A stretch of DNA of 64,000 bases from Pseudopyrenochaeta lycopersici. Taxonomy: Eukaryota; Ascomycota; Dothideomycetes; Pleosporales; Pseudopyrenochaetaceae. Position 1 is the stretch's first letter. Each line of letters opens with the position of its first letter. The position numbers and the translations under genes are program-made. The notes under the pieces were generated by a model that ran no database searches, was not told the DNA's origin, and worked only from the letters and a program-made list of their open reading frames with translations. The stretch lies in assembly GCA_003313425.1 (NCBI GenBank), contig NHZP01000069.1, positions 181,093 to 245,092 on the forward strand, read 5' to 3'. Shown here piece by piece: positions 1 through 10,129 of this stretch.

Positions 1-2040
1 TTTAATGTTATAAAGGCTACTTTGTTAGCAGCGTCCTATCTTAAGCAGCGTACGCCTGGCTATAACCTTACAGAAGATGGCGTTCGCGAGCCTATAAGAG
101 CTTCTAGGCAACGCTTATTACGGTAAGTATTTAAAGCTGGTGTTATAATAGATTAAGATGTTGCTAACGTAATAGGAAACTTTAACGTATAGTACTTCTG
201 GCGCGCAGTTATCCTATGGCTTGTTGAGAATAATTACTTACTTTGTGAGTTGGAGACACTAGCTTTCTGCGAGATGATGACAGCTATTAACCCAGAAGCT
301 AAGAGGTTGTTGTGGGCGAGTTGTACGAGCGCCGCTGCCTTTATAATAAGGCTGTTCCGGCACTTAAAGCCTTAAGTTGTTACAGCCCTATCTACTGCAA
401 TAAGTAAAATTTATATAAGCTTCGACGGCTGGACAACTAAAGGAGGCAAACGTGGCTTTTTTAGAGTGGTTGCCTACTTTGCTGATAACTCCGGCACTAT
501 ACGAGACCTGCCTATTACTCTCCTACAGCTCGCGCGCGCCCATACAGGCGAAGTAATCGCTTAAGCTGTGACTTAAACGCTTAAAGCTTACAGTATAACT
601 CGTAGTTAATTAGGCTACTTTGTACTTAATAACGCTAAGAATAACGACGCCGTAATCACTATAATTGCTAGTAACTATACCTTTAAGCTAGCGCACCGGC
701 GCCTGCGCTGTAGCTGCCATACACTTAACCTTGTTAGATAAAAGCTTATGTTCGGCACTAACAAAGACGCCTACGAGAACGCTGAGGAGCACTATACTTA
801 AGAGGAGCAGTACATGCAGGAGTAGCGTAAAAACGGGCCTTTAGGAGTGTTAATAGATGTAATTAACTATATTAAAACACTGCAATAATATAAACTCTTC
901 TGCGAGTGCCAAGAGCGCGCAAATACTAGGCTCGCTGCTAACGAACGCACCTATATACTTGAGCCAGTTAAGCTAGTTGTCACTTGTTGGAACTTATATT
1001 GCGCAGCTTTTGCGCGCGCTATAAAGCTTTAAGCTGCGTTTAGTTTATACGCTGAGCACTACATTAGTAAGATTGCGACTGCTAATACTCTCGCTAAACG
1101 GCGCCACACTAAGCCACCAGATACTCTAAGTTGGATAAGATTAACTGGGCTATAAGCTACTGACTGGATCACAATTACAGAGTATTAAGACTGCTTAGAG
1201 CCGCTAAAGCTTGCTACTAAGCGCCTTGAAGGGCGCGGTAAAGCTAGCAAATTTGGCGCTATATATGAGATTATACTGGTGTTTGAATTCGTGTTAAAGC
1301 AACTTGAAGCGCGCAAAACCTATCTATCGCAGGTTAACTTTGCCTCCTATTGTGAGGCTCCTGAAGATCACCTCCTCGTTAATATAAACGCAGCTTGGAG
1401 TAAAGCTAACGACTATTACTTAAAGCTTGACGACTCACCTGCTTACTACGCCGCTACCTGCCTCCATCTATACTACAAGTACTACTGCGAGAATAGTTGG
1501 GTTGACGAACCTGATTAGCTTAACAGAGCTAGCCGAGGCTTCTAGCAGCTTTAGGCAGAGTATAAGCCTTACCGCCTACGCTCGCTACAAGCAATTGCAG
1601 TACGCACAAGCAGCATTAACGACGCGATCGCTGCGTTGATCTACTGCGGCGGCGCTCCAGAGGCTCCAGAAGATGAGTACGAGCAGTAGAGATTGAGAGA
1701 ACCAGTATGGACGCAGGAAGAGAACGAGGCTGATGGTGACCTAGTTAAGTATTGGATTCGAATGAGGCTAAAATACCCTAATTTGGCGCAGTTTGCAATT
1801 AATATACTAACAATCCTAGTATTAAGCAGCGATTGTGAGCGCCTCTTTAGTGAGCTTGGCGATCTACTTAAGCCGAAACGACGTCGGATAGGTAGTGAAC
1901 AACTCGCTGCTCTCTAACTAGTGAGATCTTGGGTAAAAGCTAGCTTCAAAACACCATACAGCAGCGATGAGATGGAGTTGACTGACGAGCAAATCGTCTA
2001 AGATTACCACATGGACGAGTGGGATTCTCTACTACTGTAA
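1..2040 (+). pseudogene. hAT-family transposase relic, 5' end outside the window
   Basis: A single reading direction can be followed through frequent TAA/TAG codons. Around 420-470 it reads FDGWTTKGGKRGFF, the start of the hAT catalytic domain. Around 715-735 it reads CSCHTLNLV. At 1693-1917 an open stretch carries the C-terminal hAT dimerisation motif SSDCERLFSELGDLLKPKR. This order matches fungal hAT transposases, which cut and paste DNA as dimers in the nucleus. The zinc-finger N-terminus would lie left of base 1. Stops sit where Gln or Trp is expected, as in RIP. The family call is firm; the product is certainly dead. The terminal repeats could not be paired because the left end is missing. 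Confidence 0.85.
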
Positions 2041-2620
2041 TTTGTATAAGATATAATCTCTTGGCACCTCTTTCAAGTCAATCAAATTAATTAAATTAAT
2101 CAACTTTATCCTAAATAGGCAATAATTAACTCACAATTAATCAGATAGCTCCAAAGTAACAATCAAATCAACTTTAGGCTTTAAGTTGATTTGATTTGCT
2201 TGTTGGCAAGTCTGGTTGTGGAGCATGCAGCAGAGAGATAAACCGGTAGATACCCTGGGATTTGCACGCAAAAGGTGCAAAAAAGGAAAACGCGAAAGGA
2301 CGCGAAAGGGCGCGGAAGAACACCAAAAAAGGCGAAAAAAGGCGAAAAAAGCAAAAAGGTGGTGAGAAGTGGGTGTGCACGTGCCCTTATCAATACTTAT
2401 CAATATTGAATTGATAACGATATCCTATATTGATATTGCCTACTTGGATGAATATTGATATTGATTGATAAGAACATTGATAAGCACATATTGCCGACAA
2501 GTCTGGGCTAGTATATGCTTTATTAGCTTGTATTTTGTGCTAAGGAACGTGCGCAGCGAAGTATAAGTTATTAGGCACCAAACCCTATCTAAAACATGGT
2601 TGTTTCTTCTCGCTCTTCTA
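2041..2620. other. non-coding 3' flank of the hAT relic
   Basis: AT-rich sequence with a purine-rich tract (about 2270-2362, short A runs separated by GGCG/GGTG) and a palindromic segment listed separately. The short minus-strand frames across the purine tract are low-complexity translations without a recognisable domain. No gene is supported. Confidence 0.5.
2391..2487. repeat. imperfect inverted repeat rich in TTGATA
   Basis: The left arm begins GTGCCCTTATCAATACTTAT at 2391. The reverse complement of the right arm, ending at 2487, begins GTGCTTATCAATGTTCTTAT. The arms enclose under 40 bp of AT-rich DNA. It could be a small MITE or the end structure of the preceding hAT element; no target duplication was identified. 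Confidence 0.4.
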
Positions 2621-2817
2621 TACTTTAGAGTACCTGTTCTGCTAGCTATTATAAATTATTACACTAAGTGTACTAACGTACTCCACGGGCGAGTTGCTCA
2701 ACGAGTGAGCCGCTCGATTTTTGGAATTCAGTGGTATTTTTGTGCTCAAACGGTCGCTCTTGACGCCAGTTGAATAGCCAGCACCCGGCCGCAGCAGCCC
2801 ACTGCGTCTGACATGCC

Positions 2818-3640
2818 ATGGCGACACCGTCGCCTCAGCAGCCCGCATGGCCAACCCCATTCCGCGAGCACGCTACACGCCTCAGCACCTATCTTCAGGA
2901 CGCTCTGGCTTGTATCGATCGCACGCAAAGCCAGCTCGTGCCGGCAGACCTCGTCAAGGTCATCGTGCACGGCACGCTGACGTTCATACTGAAAGTGCAA
3001 CACGCCCCCGACCTCAGCACCGTGTGCGACGCGCTTACCACCCTGCAAACCGAGGCTAAGGCGACCTCCGACAACGCTGCACGAATGCTCGATGCCGTCA
3101 AGCAGGAACTCAAAACAGACATCAAGAACACCGCCGATACCGTCCACGCAATCGCTACGAGTATACAACAAAACATGAGGAATGGAAAGGAAGCAAAGAC
3201 TGCAGCCAAAGAGGCGGTAGAGGTAGGTAAAGCCAACCTGCAGATGGCAAGACAGATCAAAAATGCAGGACCACAAATAGGTGGCGCGCTCAGCTACGCT
3301 GCGATGGCAGCGAGGGGCGCGACGCTAGCAGGTACAGCGAATACACAAGTTCCTAGAATGCCTTCCATGCAGACGCAGCGTGAAGTCGTCGTGACCAACA
3401 GAGACCCCACTACAGTGCTCAGCCTACGGGCAATGAACCCGCGCAACCTCAACGCGCATGTAGAGCGCGCCATCGCGCAGAGTGGAAATGAAAACATAGC
3501 CAGCATCAAGGTGCTCTCTTCGAACCAGCTAAGAAGCGGTGACCTGAGCATTAGAACGGCCACCAGCAAGGAGATAGAAGCACTAAAGCAGTTCGCTGAC
3601 GACTGGGTACACCATGTAGTAGCCTCAACAGCTGTAGTCC
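2818..3640 (+). pseudogene. LINE (Tad-like) ORF1, 3'-truncated
   Basis: The frame opens at ATG 2818 and stays open through 3711, but only the part to about 3640 is LINE. The N-terminal 150 residues are Ala/Lys-rich and helical. The C-terminal part (around 3500-3600) reads SIKVLSSNQLRSGDLSIRTA followed by an alternating Lys/Glu stretch, the pattern seen in ORF1 (gag-like, nucleic-acid-binding) proteins of fungal LINEs. No reverse transcriptase ORF follows. At about 3640 the frame runs into antisense pogo DNA, so its last ~24 codons are foreign. The GC-rich 2640-2817 segment is a plausible 5' UTR. There are no RIP stops, unlike the hAT relic next door. Confidence 0.65.
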
Positions 3641-4170
3641 AACCGTTTTTGGAGATCCCAATGACCCAGTTTTGGGGCAGATCTTCGTCCTTATACCAGT
3701 TAGACAGGTGATTGCGGGCCTTGAAGATGACGAAGAGCGGAATAGCCCACCCTGTGGCATTAATGCCCTGGATGACCGTTGCCCACTCCCGATTGCCTGG
3801 CTAGACCTGCTTTGGTCGTCCTCGTTGACTTGAAGCTGTTACAACTGCTCCATTGGAAATCTGGCCCATCATGAAGCCTGTCTCGTCGAAGTTGTATGTG
3901 TCGTCATCCTGAATGCCATACTTGGCTTTGATATTGGCTACCAGGTTGAACCAGCCTGGTATAACCCCAGAAAATTCACAGAGGGCTCGCTTGTAGTCGT
4001 ACTTGAGCAAGAATGATGTAGAAGTAGTCTCTGAGTAATATTACAGGCTGCTTTGCCCTGTGCAGCGCCAAAGTGGGCTGTTTTGGGCCATAATGGGGTG
4101 AGGTTTGGTGGGGTCTTGGCAAAAGTGATTCGCTCGTTGATTCTTTCGCCCGTGGGGTACATTACCTTTT
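3640..4170 (-). pseudogene. pogo/Fot1-like transposase fragment
   Basis: Read on the minus strand from about 4010, the frame gives KYGIQDDDTYNFDETGF, the first catalytic Asp region of a pogo DDE transposase. It continues to SQRGRPKQV and, after one TAG, GNREWATVIQGINATGWAIP and NWVIGISKNGWT at about 3640. Upstream (4010-4160) similarity is weak and shifted. The fragment lacks the second and third catalytic acids because it is cut at the LINE junction. It belongs to a different pogo lineage from the intact neighbour at 4329-6452. Confidence 0.75.
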
Positions 4171-4326
4171 ATTAATATGAGTACCCTAATAATGTGGCAC
4201 ATGTGATGCAATTCTCAATAGACTTGAAACTATCTTTATTTTGAGTTGTCTCATCCTCTTCTACAGAGCACAACCTAGTCTTTATATCTGCGGTCTCAAC
4301 TTCAGCTCTTCGGACTGGCCGACGGT
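4171..4326. other. short spacer between pogo fragment and intact pogo element
   Basis: No coding or repeat signal was recognised. It ends in GGT just before the TA target site of the intact element. Confidence 0.4.
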
Positions 4327-4328
4327 TA

Positions 4329-4370
4329 CCGAGGTTCACCCCGTAACGAAACACCCCGCGTAACGCAACA
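4329..4370 (+). repeat. left terminal inverted repeat of the pogo element
   Basis: It matches the reverse complement of 6411-6452 base for base over 42 bp. Identity stops exactly at 4371. It begins CCGAGGTTC and contains two CGTAACG motifs. Confidence 0.93.
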
Positions 4371-4479
4371 CTTGAACACCAAAACTCACAACTAAATTGA
4401 GGCTATTGAGCCTCACACTATAGCTGTTTTTGCAGTTTTTTTTGGTGGAGCAATTTATAAGGCCTTAAACTATCTATAG

Positions 4480-6363
4480 CTACTGGTATTTGATTGGAAG
4501 TTTGATTTCGCGGCCGCCACGTGACTGAATAGGCGGTAGGCATGATGGAGCACCTGCAACCTTCTCACCACTACCAGGCCTCGCAACCTGCCTTTTTCTA
4601 GTAACAACCTTTGCAGCGGTTTTAAGGCTGTTCTTATTTCCTTTTTGGGACAATTTGAGAGCTTGTTTGAGTCGTTTTGCAGCCTTGCGAGCAGCCTGTC
4701 TGGCGGCCCGATCAGCTGCTTGCTCTGCCTTTTCCTTCTGCCTCAACAATCTGGCCTCAGCCCTAGCTACTCGCCTTGCTTGAACCATCTCAGCCTTGGC
4801 CTGCCTTCTCTCCTCACGATGCCTAGCTGCTTCAAGCTTTTGACGTTGCTGCTCCTCCTCCTCGCGAGCTCTAGCCTCCTGGCGATCACGTGCCTCCTTT
4901 ACTTTCCTGGGTGACCAGAATACTGCACCACCATGATAGTTCTCATCTTGCTGCAGTGGGAGGACCTTGCTCTGTTTCCTGCGCTTTCTCTCATGGATGA
5001 GGGCGTCTCTTATAGCTGCTACTTCGTGCTCAAGGATAGACTTTTTGGTGCAGATGTGGTGAAAGATCCTGCTAAGTTTTCTAGCCCCTTTATCCTCGCG
5101 ATTTTTAACAACGCGGCGTACTAGCGCCTCTAGCTCCCTCCAATTCTCAGCACTCGGCTCTGAGGACTCACTATCGCTCATAGTTGCCTGGATAGCTAGC
5201 TTGGCTTTGAATCTTTTAAGGATAACCTCAGGATTGAAGGGCGATAGGCCAGTTGCCTCAAAGGCCTTAAGGATAGTCTCCTTTTTAAATGAGGCTGCCC
5301 AGGCTGCTTTGAAGAAAGGATAGAAGTCTCTTTTGCTGATAGAAACTAGCCCCTGGCTTCTCTCCATGAACTGTGAGATCTCCTGTGAGTACGCTGATGA
5401 GAGAGGCTTGAACATGCCTACGTCAAGTGGCTGTAAGCTATGGGTTGAGTGAGGAGGATAGATAGCTAGGAGGATCTTGTTTTGGTCGCAGTAGTCAATA
5501 AAATCCATAGAAACATGAGATCCATGGCCATCAAGGATGAGTAATCGATAGGAGGATCGAGCTTTTGCCTTGGTGTTGCGATCAAATACATGTTTCAGCC
5601 ACGCTAGGCCTATATCGTTGTTTGTCCATCCTGAGGGAGATGAGGTAAAGCGAGCTTGATCATCCTCAGGATCAAACTCTTGCAGCCAGCTGTCCTGGAT
5701 TGAGCATGAGGCTGACTGAAATATCAGAGCAGGCTCCAGGGATGATCCATCCGCGCAGATGCAGGCTATCAAGGTAATCCACTCTCTATTACCACCCTGG
5801 ATGAAGGATCTATAGTTGCCCTGCTCATATAAGACCCTACTGAATATCCTCTTTGACCTGCCTATTACTCCTAAAAGGAACCCCTTTTCATCCATATTAT
5901 ATATATACGGAGCTTCTATCTTATATTGCTTAATCTTATCATCCAAAAGCTTAAAATAGAGGCTGTACTTTGCAGACGAATCAGCTTTGTGGCGGTTGTT
6001 ATCCATACCAACTACATATTGAGAGATGAGATGGACGTTGTGCCGCTTGATAAAGCGATCAACCCAGTTCTTTCCAACGTCCTTTTTAGCTATTTGAGAT
6101 GCAAAGGTTTGAATTAAAGCCCTAGTAGGTGGTAGGCCTCGCTTAGTAAGCTGGGTGATGTACTGGATGAGCTCCTTTTCCTGGTGTGGATGGAGATTTT
6201 GTTGGTTTTGAGCTTTAACCTCAAGCGAGGTGGATGTGCCTTGACTGCGCCTTATCAGTGTTGTAAGCACAACACCATACTCTCTAGCGATTTGCCTATA
6301 AGAGACCTCTTCTCCAGGCTTCAAGGATTCGATTGCCGCAAGCGCATCCTCAAGTTTCCCCAT
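4480..6363 (-). CDS. pogo-family DDE transposase, 627 aa
   Basis: Cut-and-paste transposase, intact from ATG at 6363 to the stop at 4480. Residues 1-45 form a psq-type helix-turn-helix (YRQIAREYGVVLTTLIRR). Residues ~55-120 are the CENP-B/Tc5-type DNA-binding half (GKNWVDRFIKRH). The DDE domain follows: Asp158 in MDEKGF, Asp278 in LDGHGSH and Asp314 in LQPLDVGMF, so the last two acids are 36 residues apart. From about residue 430 the tail is a long Arg/Lys/Glu/Ala-rich coiled coil ending in a basic segment, probably for nuclear localisation and DNA contact. All catalytic residues are present and no stop interrupts the frame, so the protein may be active. The start fits: it lies 48 bp inside the right inverted repeat. 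Confidence 0.93.
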   Translation of the reverse strand: MGKLEDALAAIESLKPGEEVSYRQIAREYGVVLTTLIRRSQGTSTSLEVKAQNQQNLHPHQEKELIQYITQLTKRGLPPTRALIQTFASQIAKKDVGKNWVDRFIKRHNVHLISQYVVGMDNNRHKADSSAKYSLYFKLLDDKIKQYKIEAPYIYNMDEKGFLLGVIGRSKRIFSRVLYEQGNYRSFIQGGNREWITLIACICADGSSLEPALIFQSASCSIQDSWLQEFDPEDDQARFTSSPSGWTNNDIGLAWLKHVFDRNTKAKARSSYRLLILDGHGSHVSMDFIDYCDQNKILLAIYPPHSTHSLQPLDVGMFKPLSSAYSQEISQFMERSQGLVSISKRDFYPFFKAAWAASFKKETILKAFEATGLSPFNPEVILKRFKAKLAIQATMSDSESSEPSAENWRELEALVRRVVKNREDKGARKLSRIFHHICTKKSILEHEVAAIRDALIHERKRRKQSKVLPLQQDENYHGGAVFWSPRKVKEARDRQEARAREEEEQQRQKLEAARHREERRQAKAEMVQARRVARAEARLLRQKEKAEQAADRAARQAARKAAKRLKQALKLSQKGNKNSLKTAAKVVTRKRQVARPGSGEKVAGAPSCLPPIQSRGGREIKLPIKYQ

Positions 6364-6410
6364 ATTGGCTGAGTTACGTGGTATTGAAAAGTTGGTGTTG
6401 CATGCTGGGC

Positions 6411-6452
6411 TGTTGCGTTACGCGGGGTGTTTCGTTACGGGGTGAACCTCGG
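6411..6452 (-). repeat. right terminal inverted repeat of the pogo element
   Basis: Exact partner of 4329-4370, followed by the duplicated TA at 6453-6454. Confidence 0.93.
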
Positions 6453-6454
6453 TA

Positions 6455-6733
6455 ATCCGATATTCTCGGTCTCACCGAAAGTCTATTATTTCGGTTTCTC
6501 CGATCAGATATCACCGTACTTTCTAGACCTGTCAACACCTTTCTACTGTTTTAGACCATAGAATATTATCTTTAGATATAAAAGTATTATACTCTATAAC
6601 GGCTTCTTCTAATCCTATCACATTATGCTATTGCAGAGTCGAGATAATAGAGGTGTTTTGGTGGTTCGGCGCATTGCGCGCACGGACACGGTCCCGTATA
6701 TAAACCGCCAACCCCGCAGGTTATCTCATGAAT
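6455..6733. other. spacer without a recognised gene
   Basis: AT-rich, with a short GC-rich block at about 6660-6720. No protein family or RNA gene was recognised. Confidence 0.4.
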
Positions 6734-6873
6734 CAGACGCTCCGCTTAAAGCTTAGACCGCGGCGGCTAACGTAATAAGTTCTGTAAACTGCTGCAAACT
6801 CCTTAGCTAATCAGAGCCTGCTTAGATTATATTTAATTACGTAACGCCTGGCGGAGCTTTAGCGGAGCGTCTG
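6734..6873. repeat. MITE-like element with ~19 bp inverted ends
   Basis: The left end is CAGACGCTCCGCTTAAAGCT; the right end reverse-complements to CAGACGCTCCGCTAAAGCT (one base shorter). Total length is 140 bp with no coding capacity. CAG at the termini is typical of hAT-type non-autonomous elements, but no 8 bp duplication is visible, so the superfamily is uncertain. Confidence 0.55.
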
Positions 6874-7272
6874 AGGAAAAATAGAACACGCTTTAGTGCG
6901 AGATAACACTAATCGCGTAAAATACTTAACTTTCAGCACCTATACCTATATAACTACATCAGCTCTTATTAAAAGTACAGTTAATTCTAATAAAATAAGT
7001 AAATCCCTTTTTATTTATACTATTTACTTATGCTAATAATGTAGTAGGAACTGTAAAGTACATGCTTAAAAACTATGCACACAGCGATTATATAAACTAC
7101 CCCTATTCCTACTACGTTAATAACACCTAACAACAGCCTATACTCTATAAAATAAATTACGAGCTGCTTATCTTATACTCTTAGAACTACCTTATACGCT
7201 TTTTATAACTAAGGATTGTGTTGTTATGTTGCGTAGGTGGCCTAGTATACGCGTCCTACAGCGGGTCTCCCC
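6874..7272. other. AT-rich spacer without a recognised gene
   Basis: RIP-like composition with many TAA/TAG in all frames. No domain was recognised. Confidence 0.4.
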
Positions 7273-7642
7273 AAACTCCTACTAACTCCTGTAAACTCCT
7301 AGGCTAGTAGAAGGTAGCCTAGGCTTATCTAGGCTTATCTAAACTCTTACAAACTCCTGCAAACTCCTATAAGCTCCTAGGCCTATTAGAACTCTTACTA
7401 ACTCTTACTAACTCTTACAAACTCCTACAAGCTCCTAGGCCTATTAGAACTCTTGCTAACTCTTACTAACTCTTGCTAACTCCTGCAAACTCCTGCAAAC
7501 TCCTGCAAACTCCTGCAAACTCCTGCAAACTCCTGCAAGCTCCTGGGCCTATTAGAACTCTTACTAACTCTTACAAACTCCTGTAAACTCCTGCAAGCTC
7601 CTAGGCCTATTAGAACTCTTACTAACTCTTACAAACTCCTGT
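7273..7642 (-). repeat. decamer array A (ACTCCTGCAA orientation)
   Basis: Dense tandem copies of a decamer ACTCCTGCAA and RIP-like variants (ACTCCTGTAA, ACTCTTACTA), punctuated by the longer motif AGAAGGTAGCCTAGGCTTAT. It is inverted relative to array B at 15832-16323. The two bracket the helicase relic. Confidence 0.85.
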
Positions 7643-7939
7643 AACCTATTCTTAAGTCTTTAAATTCTTCTGCTAGCCCTAGTTAACCCTAAGATAGCGC
7701 GTAAGGCAATAGCCCGCAAAACACTAGGTAGGGATAAGAAGAGGAAGTGGCAACAGAGCAGTGTAGCTATCATGTAAGCTCGTACGCTTAATAGCGTACT
7801 TTAGCAGGGCGGCATAGACTAGATTATATATATGCCCTTATCTGTTCTGCCGACAGTAATTAACTACGCGCGCTAATAATGCAACGTCGGCCTTTAAGAG
7901 GATATAGTAAGGCTGTGTCTACAGCGGATACTTTTAATT

Positions 7940-9959
7940 AATTAGGATACTATCTATATACCTCGTGTTAAGCAGGTACAGGCCCTACAACAGCTTATAT
8001 TTAGGCAAAGTAATATCCTACTTATTACTCGTACTAGCTTTGAGAAGAGTATAATCTTCTACGCGTACTCTATACTTACTAGGAAGATTACACTTTAGAT
8101 AATACCTTTAACTAAGCTTAGCGACGAATAGTTGACTAAGATACAGAGGTTTAAGGGCGCTAGGCTATGCCTTATTAATACTAAAACTAGGACAGCAGAG
8201 AAGATGATTATACAGCAGGTAGCTAAAGGATAGTTTACCCACGTGCTTTTAGGGCTAGAGCAGGCGTTAACAAAGTTATTCTAGAAAGCTCTAAGGGAAA
8301 CTAGCCTCTAGCAGCGCATTAGTTTAGTAGCTATTAATAAGTGCTACCTTATCCTTAACTAGGCGGATTTTTAGCCAGCGTACACACTACTTAGCGAGCC
8401 GCGGACGATACTCTATAAGGATGTAGTGTAGTTTAGCTGCTTAGCGACGTTAAGCGAGAAGGCAGAGATAAGAGTATTAGGTACTACTAGGTTTCAGGCA
8501 CTAGGTAATTAAATATACTACACTAAAGTTATCTGGACGTCTATTAATCGACCTAATATTTTAATAGCTGTTATACCTATCCCTCGTAGTAAACTTAGTT
8601 CGTATGATTCCCTCTATTTCCTGCTGTCACTAGCTGCCTGTGATAGAGCAGCTACACTAGCTCAGATACCGAAGACTATAGTATTCATCGATGGACGGCG
8701 TTCTGTACACGCAGCAGCAGCATGGACGATGGATATGTTGCTCCAGATGTCGAGCAAGTATGAATTATGCGCATTAGGAGGTAATCAATGCGTATTTAAC
8801 GTAGTTAGAACGTTTACAGCACACGTGTCGCAATATAACTAGGAGCAGGTGTACACTAAATTCTAATTACTACAGTTAACCCTCTGTATAGTGTTTGCTA
8901 CGACCAGCTTTAGTATAGGTATAAATATATCTGATGTAGCTCGCGTTGTTACTTAGAAGATCCTAATAACTTGTAGCTTTAGCGATCTCTAGTAACAACT
9001 TAGTCATAGAGGTTAAGGTATTAGTTGTTTAAGCCAATCTTATATTATGCTACTATATTAGCTTTTTAACAGCAAGGGCTGTTATAAACTAGGCTCGGCA
9101 CCTAGAGACTCCCGCGTAAGTACTCGTCCTGTCTTATCAAGGGTAATAACAGGGAACTTGCGTAATTAATTGCTGAGCGACTAAGCAGTAGTTCGAAGCT
9201 ATCTATTACAATATACAACACTAGGAGATGCCCTTAACCTTAAAGACAGACAGACAGAACTACTAGATACTAATAATACCTAGGTTAACAGTTAGGATAC
9301 TGTTAATCCTATAAAGAGGCAGTTTTAGACGAAGGCAGAGATAGCCTAACATAATAATATTAATAAATTATTCTTACGTATAGTAAATGGCGCTTGCAAC
9401 CGGGAGGGCTTCTTAAGGGAGCTTAGTAAATATAAACTCTAACCTACTAAGAGGAAAGAGGTTATTCCTTGCTATTATTATTCTAATTACGCGCTAGCGC
9501 TCCGTCTAAATCTCTTATTACTACCTAAGTAACTAAAGTTGCAGATATACCCTTAAACAGGGACGCATGCGTAGTTTATGTATGCTAGGTTAAAATCCTT
9601 TGCAGTATAGAGAGCAACAGTACTGTATAGCACGGATAACACCCAGTTTTAATTCCCCTCTAGAACGTATATAGACACAGCCTGCCTAGTTATACTAGGT
9701 TATGCTTGCGCTATTAGCTATTAGAGACTAGATGCCGCTTGCTAGCTAGATTTAACTTAGGTTGACTATGATGCTATCTGTCTTCATGTCCCTGCTCTGT
9801 TAAGCTAGCATTTGTGATAGACAGAGGGTTCTAGACTTATGCAGGCGTTACCCACAATAATAGTAAAAGCTCTCAACGATTTTATATTACATAGTGCGGA
9901 GATAAAGGCTAAATAGGCTGCGAAAAGGCTTGCTTCGTCTATTAGTAGCACACTACTAG
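7940..9959 (+). pseudogene. RecQ-like SF2 helicase relic, 5' part (split by copia)
   Basis: The frame can be followed from about 7960 through many TAG/TAA. A Q-motif-like VQALQQLIF is followed by a damaged Walker A (TRTSFEKS instead of a GKS loop). PLTKLSDE and THVLLGLEQAL follow. Motif II reads VAINKCYLI where DECH is expected (about 8325-8350), all by transitions. Motif III is near 8440, motif IV VFIDGRR near 8680, and motif V VFATTSFSIGINI near 8890-8930. Motif VI follows with Trp codons turned to TAG (SDL**QLSHRG). A Cys-containing tail (VNGACNREGF) follows near 9385. RecQ-type enzymes are ATP-dependent 3'-5' DNA helicases; this copy is dead. The frame resumes after the copia insertion at 15194. 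Confidence 0.8.
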
Positions 9960-10122
9960 TGTCAGAATTTTAATGAATGTGTTGGTCAGAAAATTGATTA
10001 TTTATTTATTGTTGTTCTGTCTGTTCTTTTTTATAGCTCCTCTGCTTCCGGAGGTTCTGTAGATCGTAATAGTTATCGGTCCTACTATTTATCGCTCTTT
10101 CCTTGTATTTGATAATCTGACA
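9960..10122 (-). repeat. copia 3' LTR
   Basis: 163 bp, TG...CA ends, near-identical to 15026-15188. It keeps more unmutated TG and CA dinucleotides than its partner. Confidence 0.9.
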
Positions 10123-10129
10123 CACCCTC

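Larger units (their letters stand above)
4329..6452 (-). mobile_element. complete pogo/Fot1-type DNA transposon (2124 bp)
   Basis: Perfect 42 bp inverted repeats (4329-4370 and 6411-6452) start CCGAGGTTCACC and are bounded by TA dinucleotides at 4327-4328 and 6453-6454. TA is the target duplicated by Tc1/mariner/pogo elements. The element holds one uninterrupted transposase frame on the minus strand. No RIP damage is seen, although RIPed elements lie on both sides, so insertion was recent or the copy escaped RIP. Size and layout fit fungal Fot1-like elements. Confidence 0.93.

Noticed and set aside
2137..2403. Three overlapping Phe-rich minus-strand frames
   Set aside because: All are translations of the purine-rich tract at 2270-2362 in different frames.
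7273..7642. CRISPR-like array
   Set aside because: The units are a contiguous 10 bp repeat without unique spacers, in a eukaryotic context.
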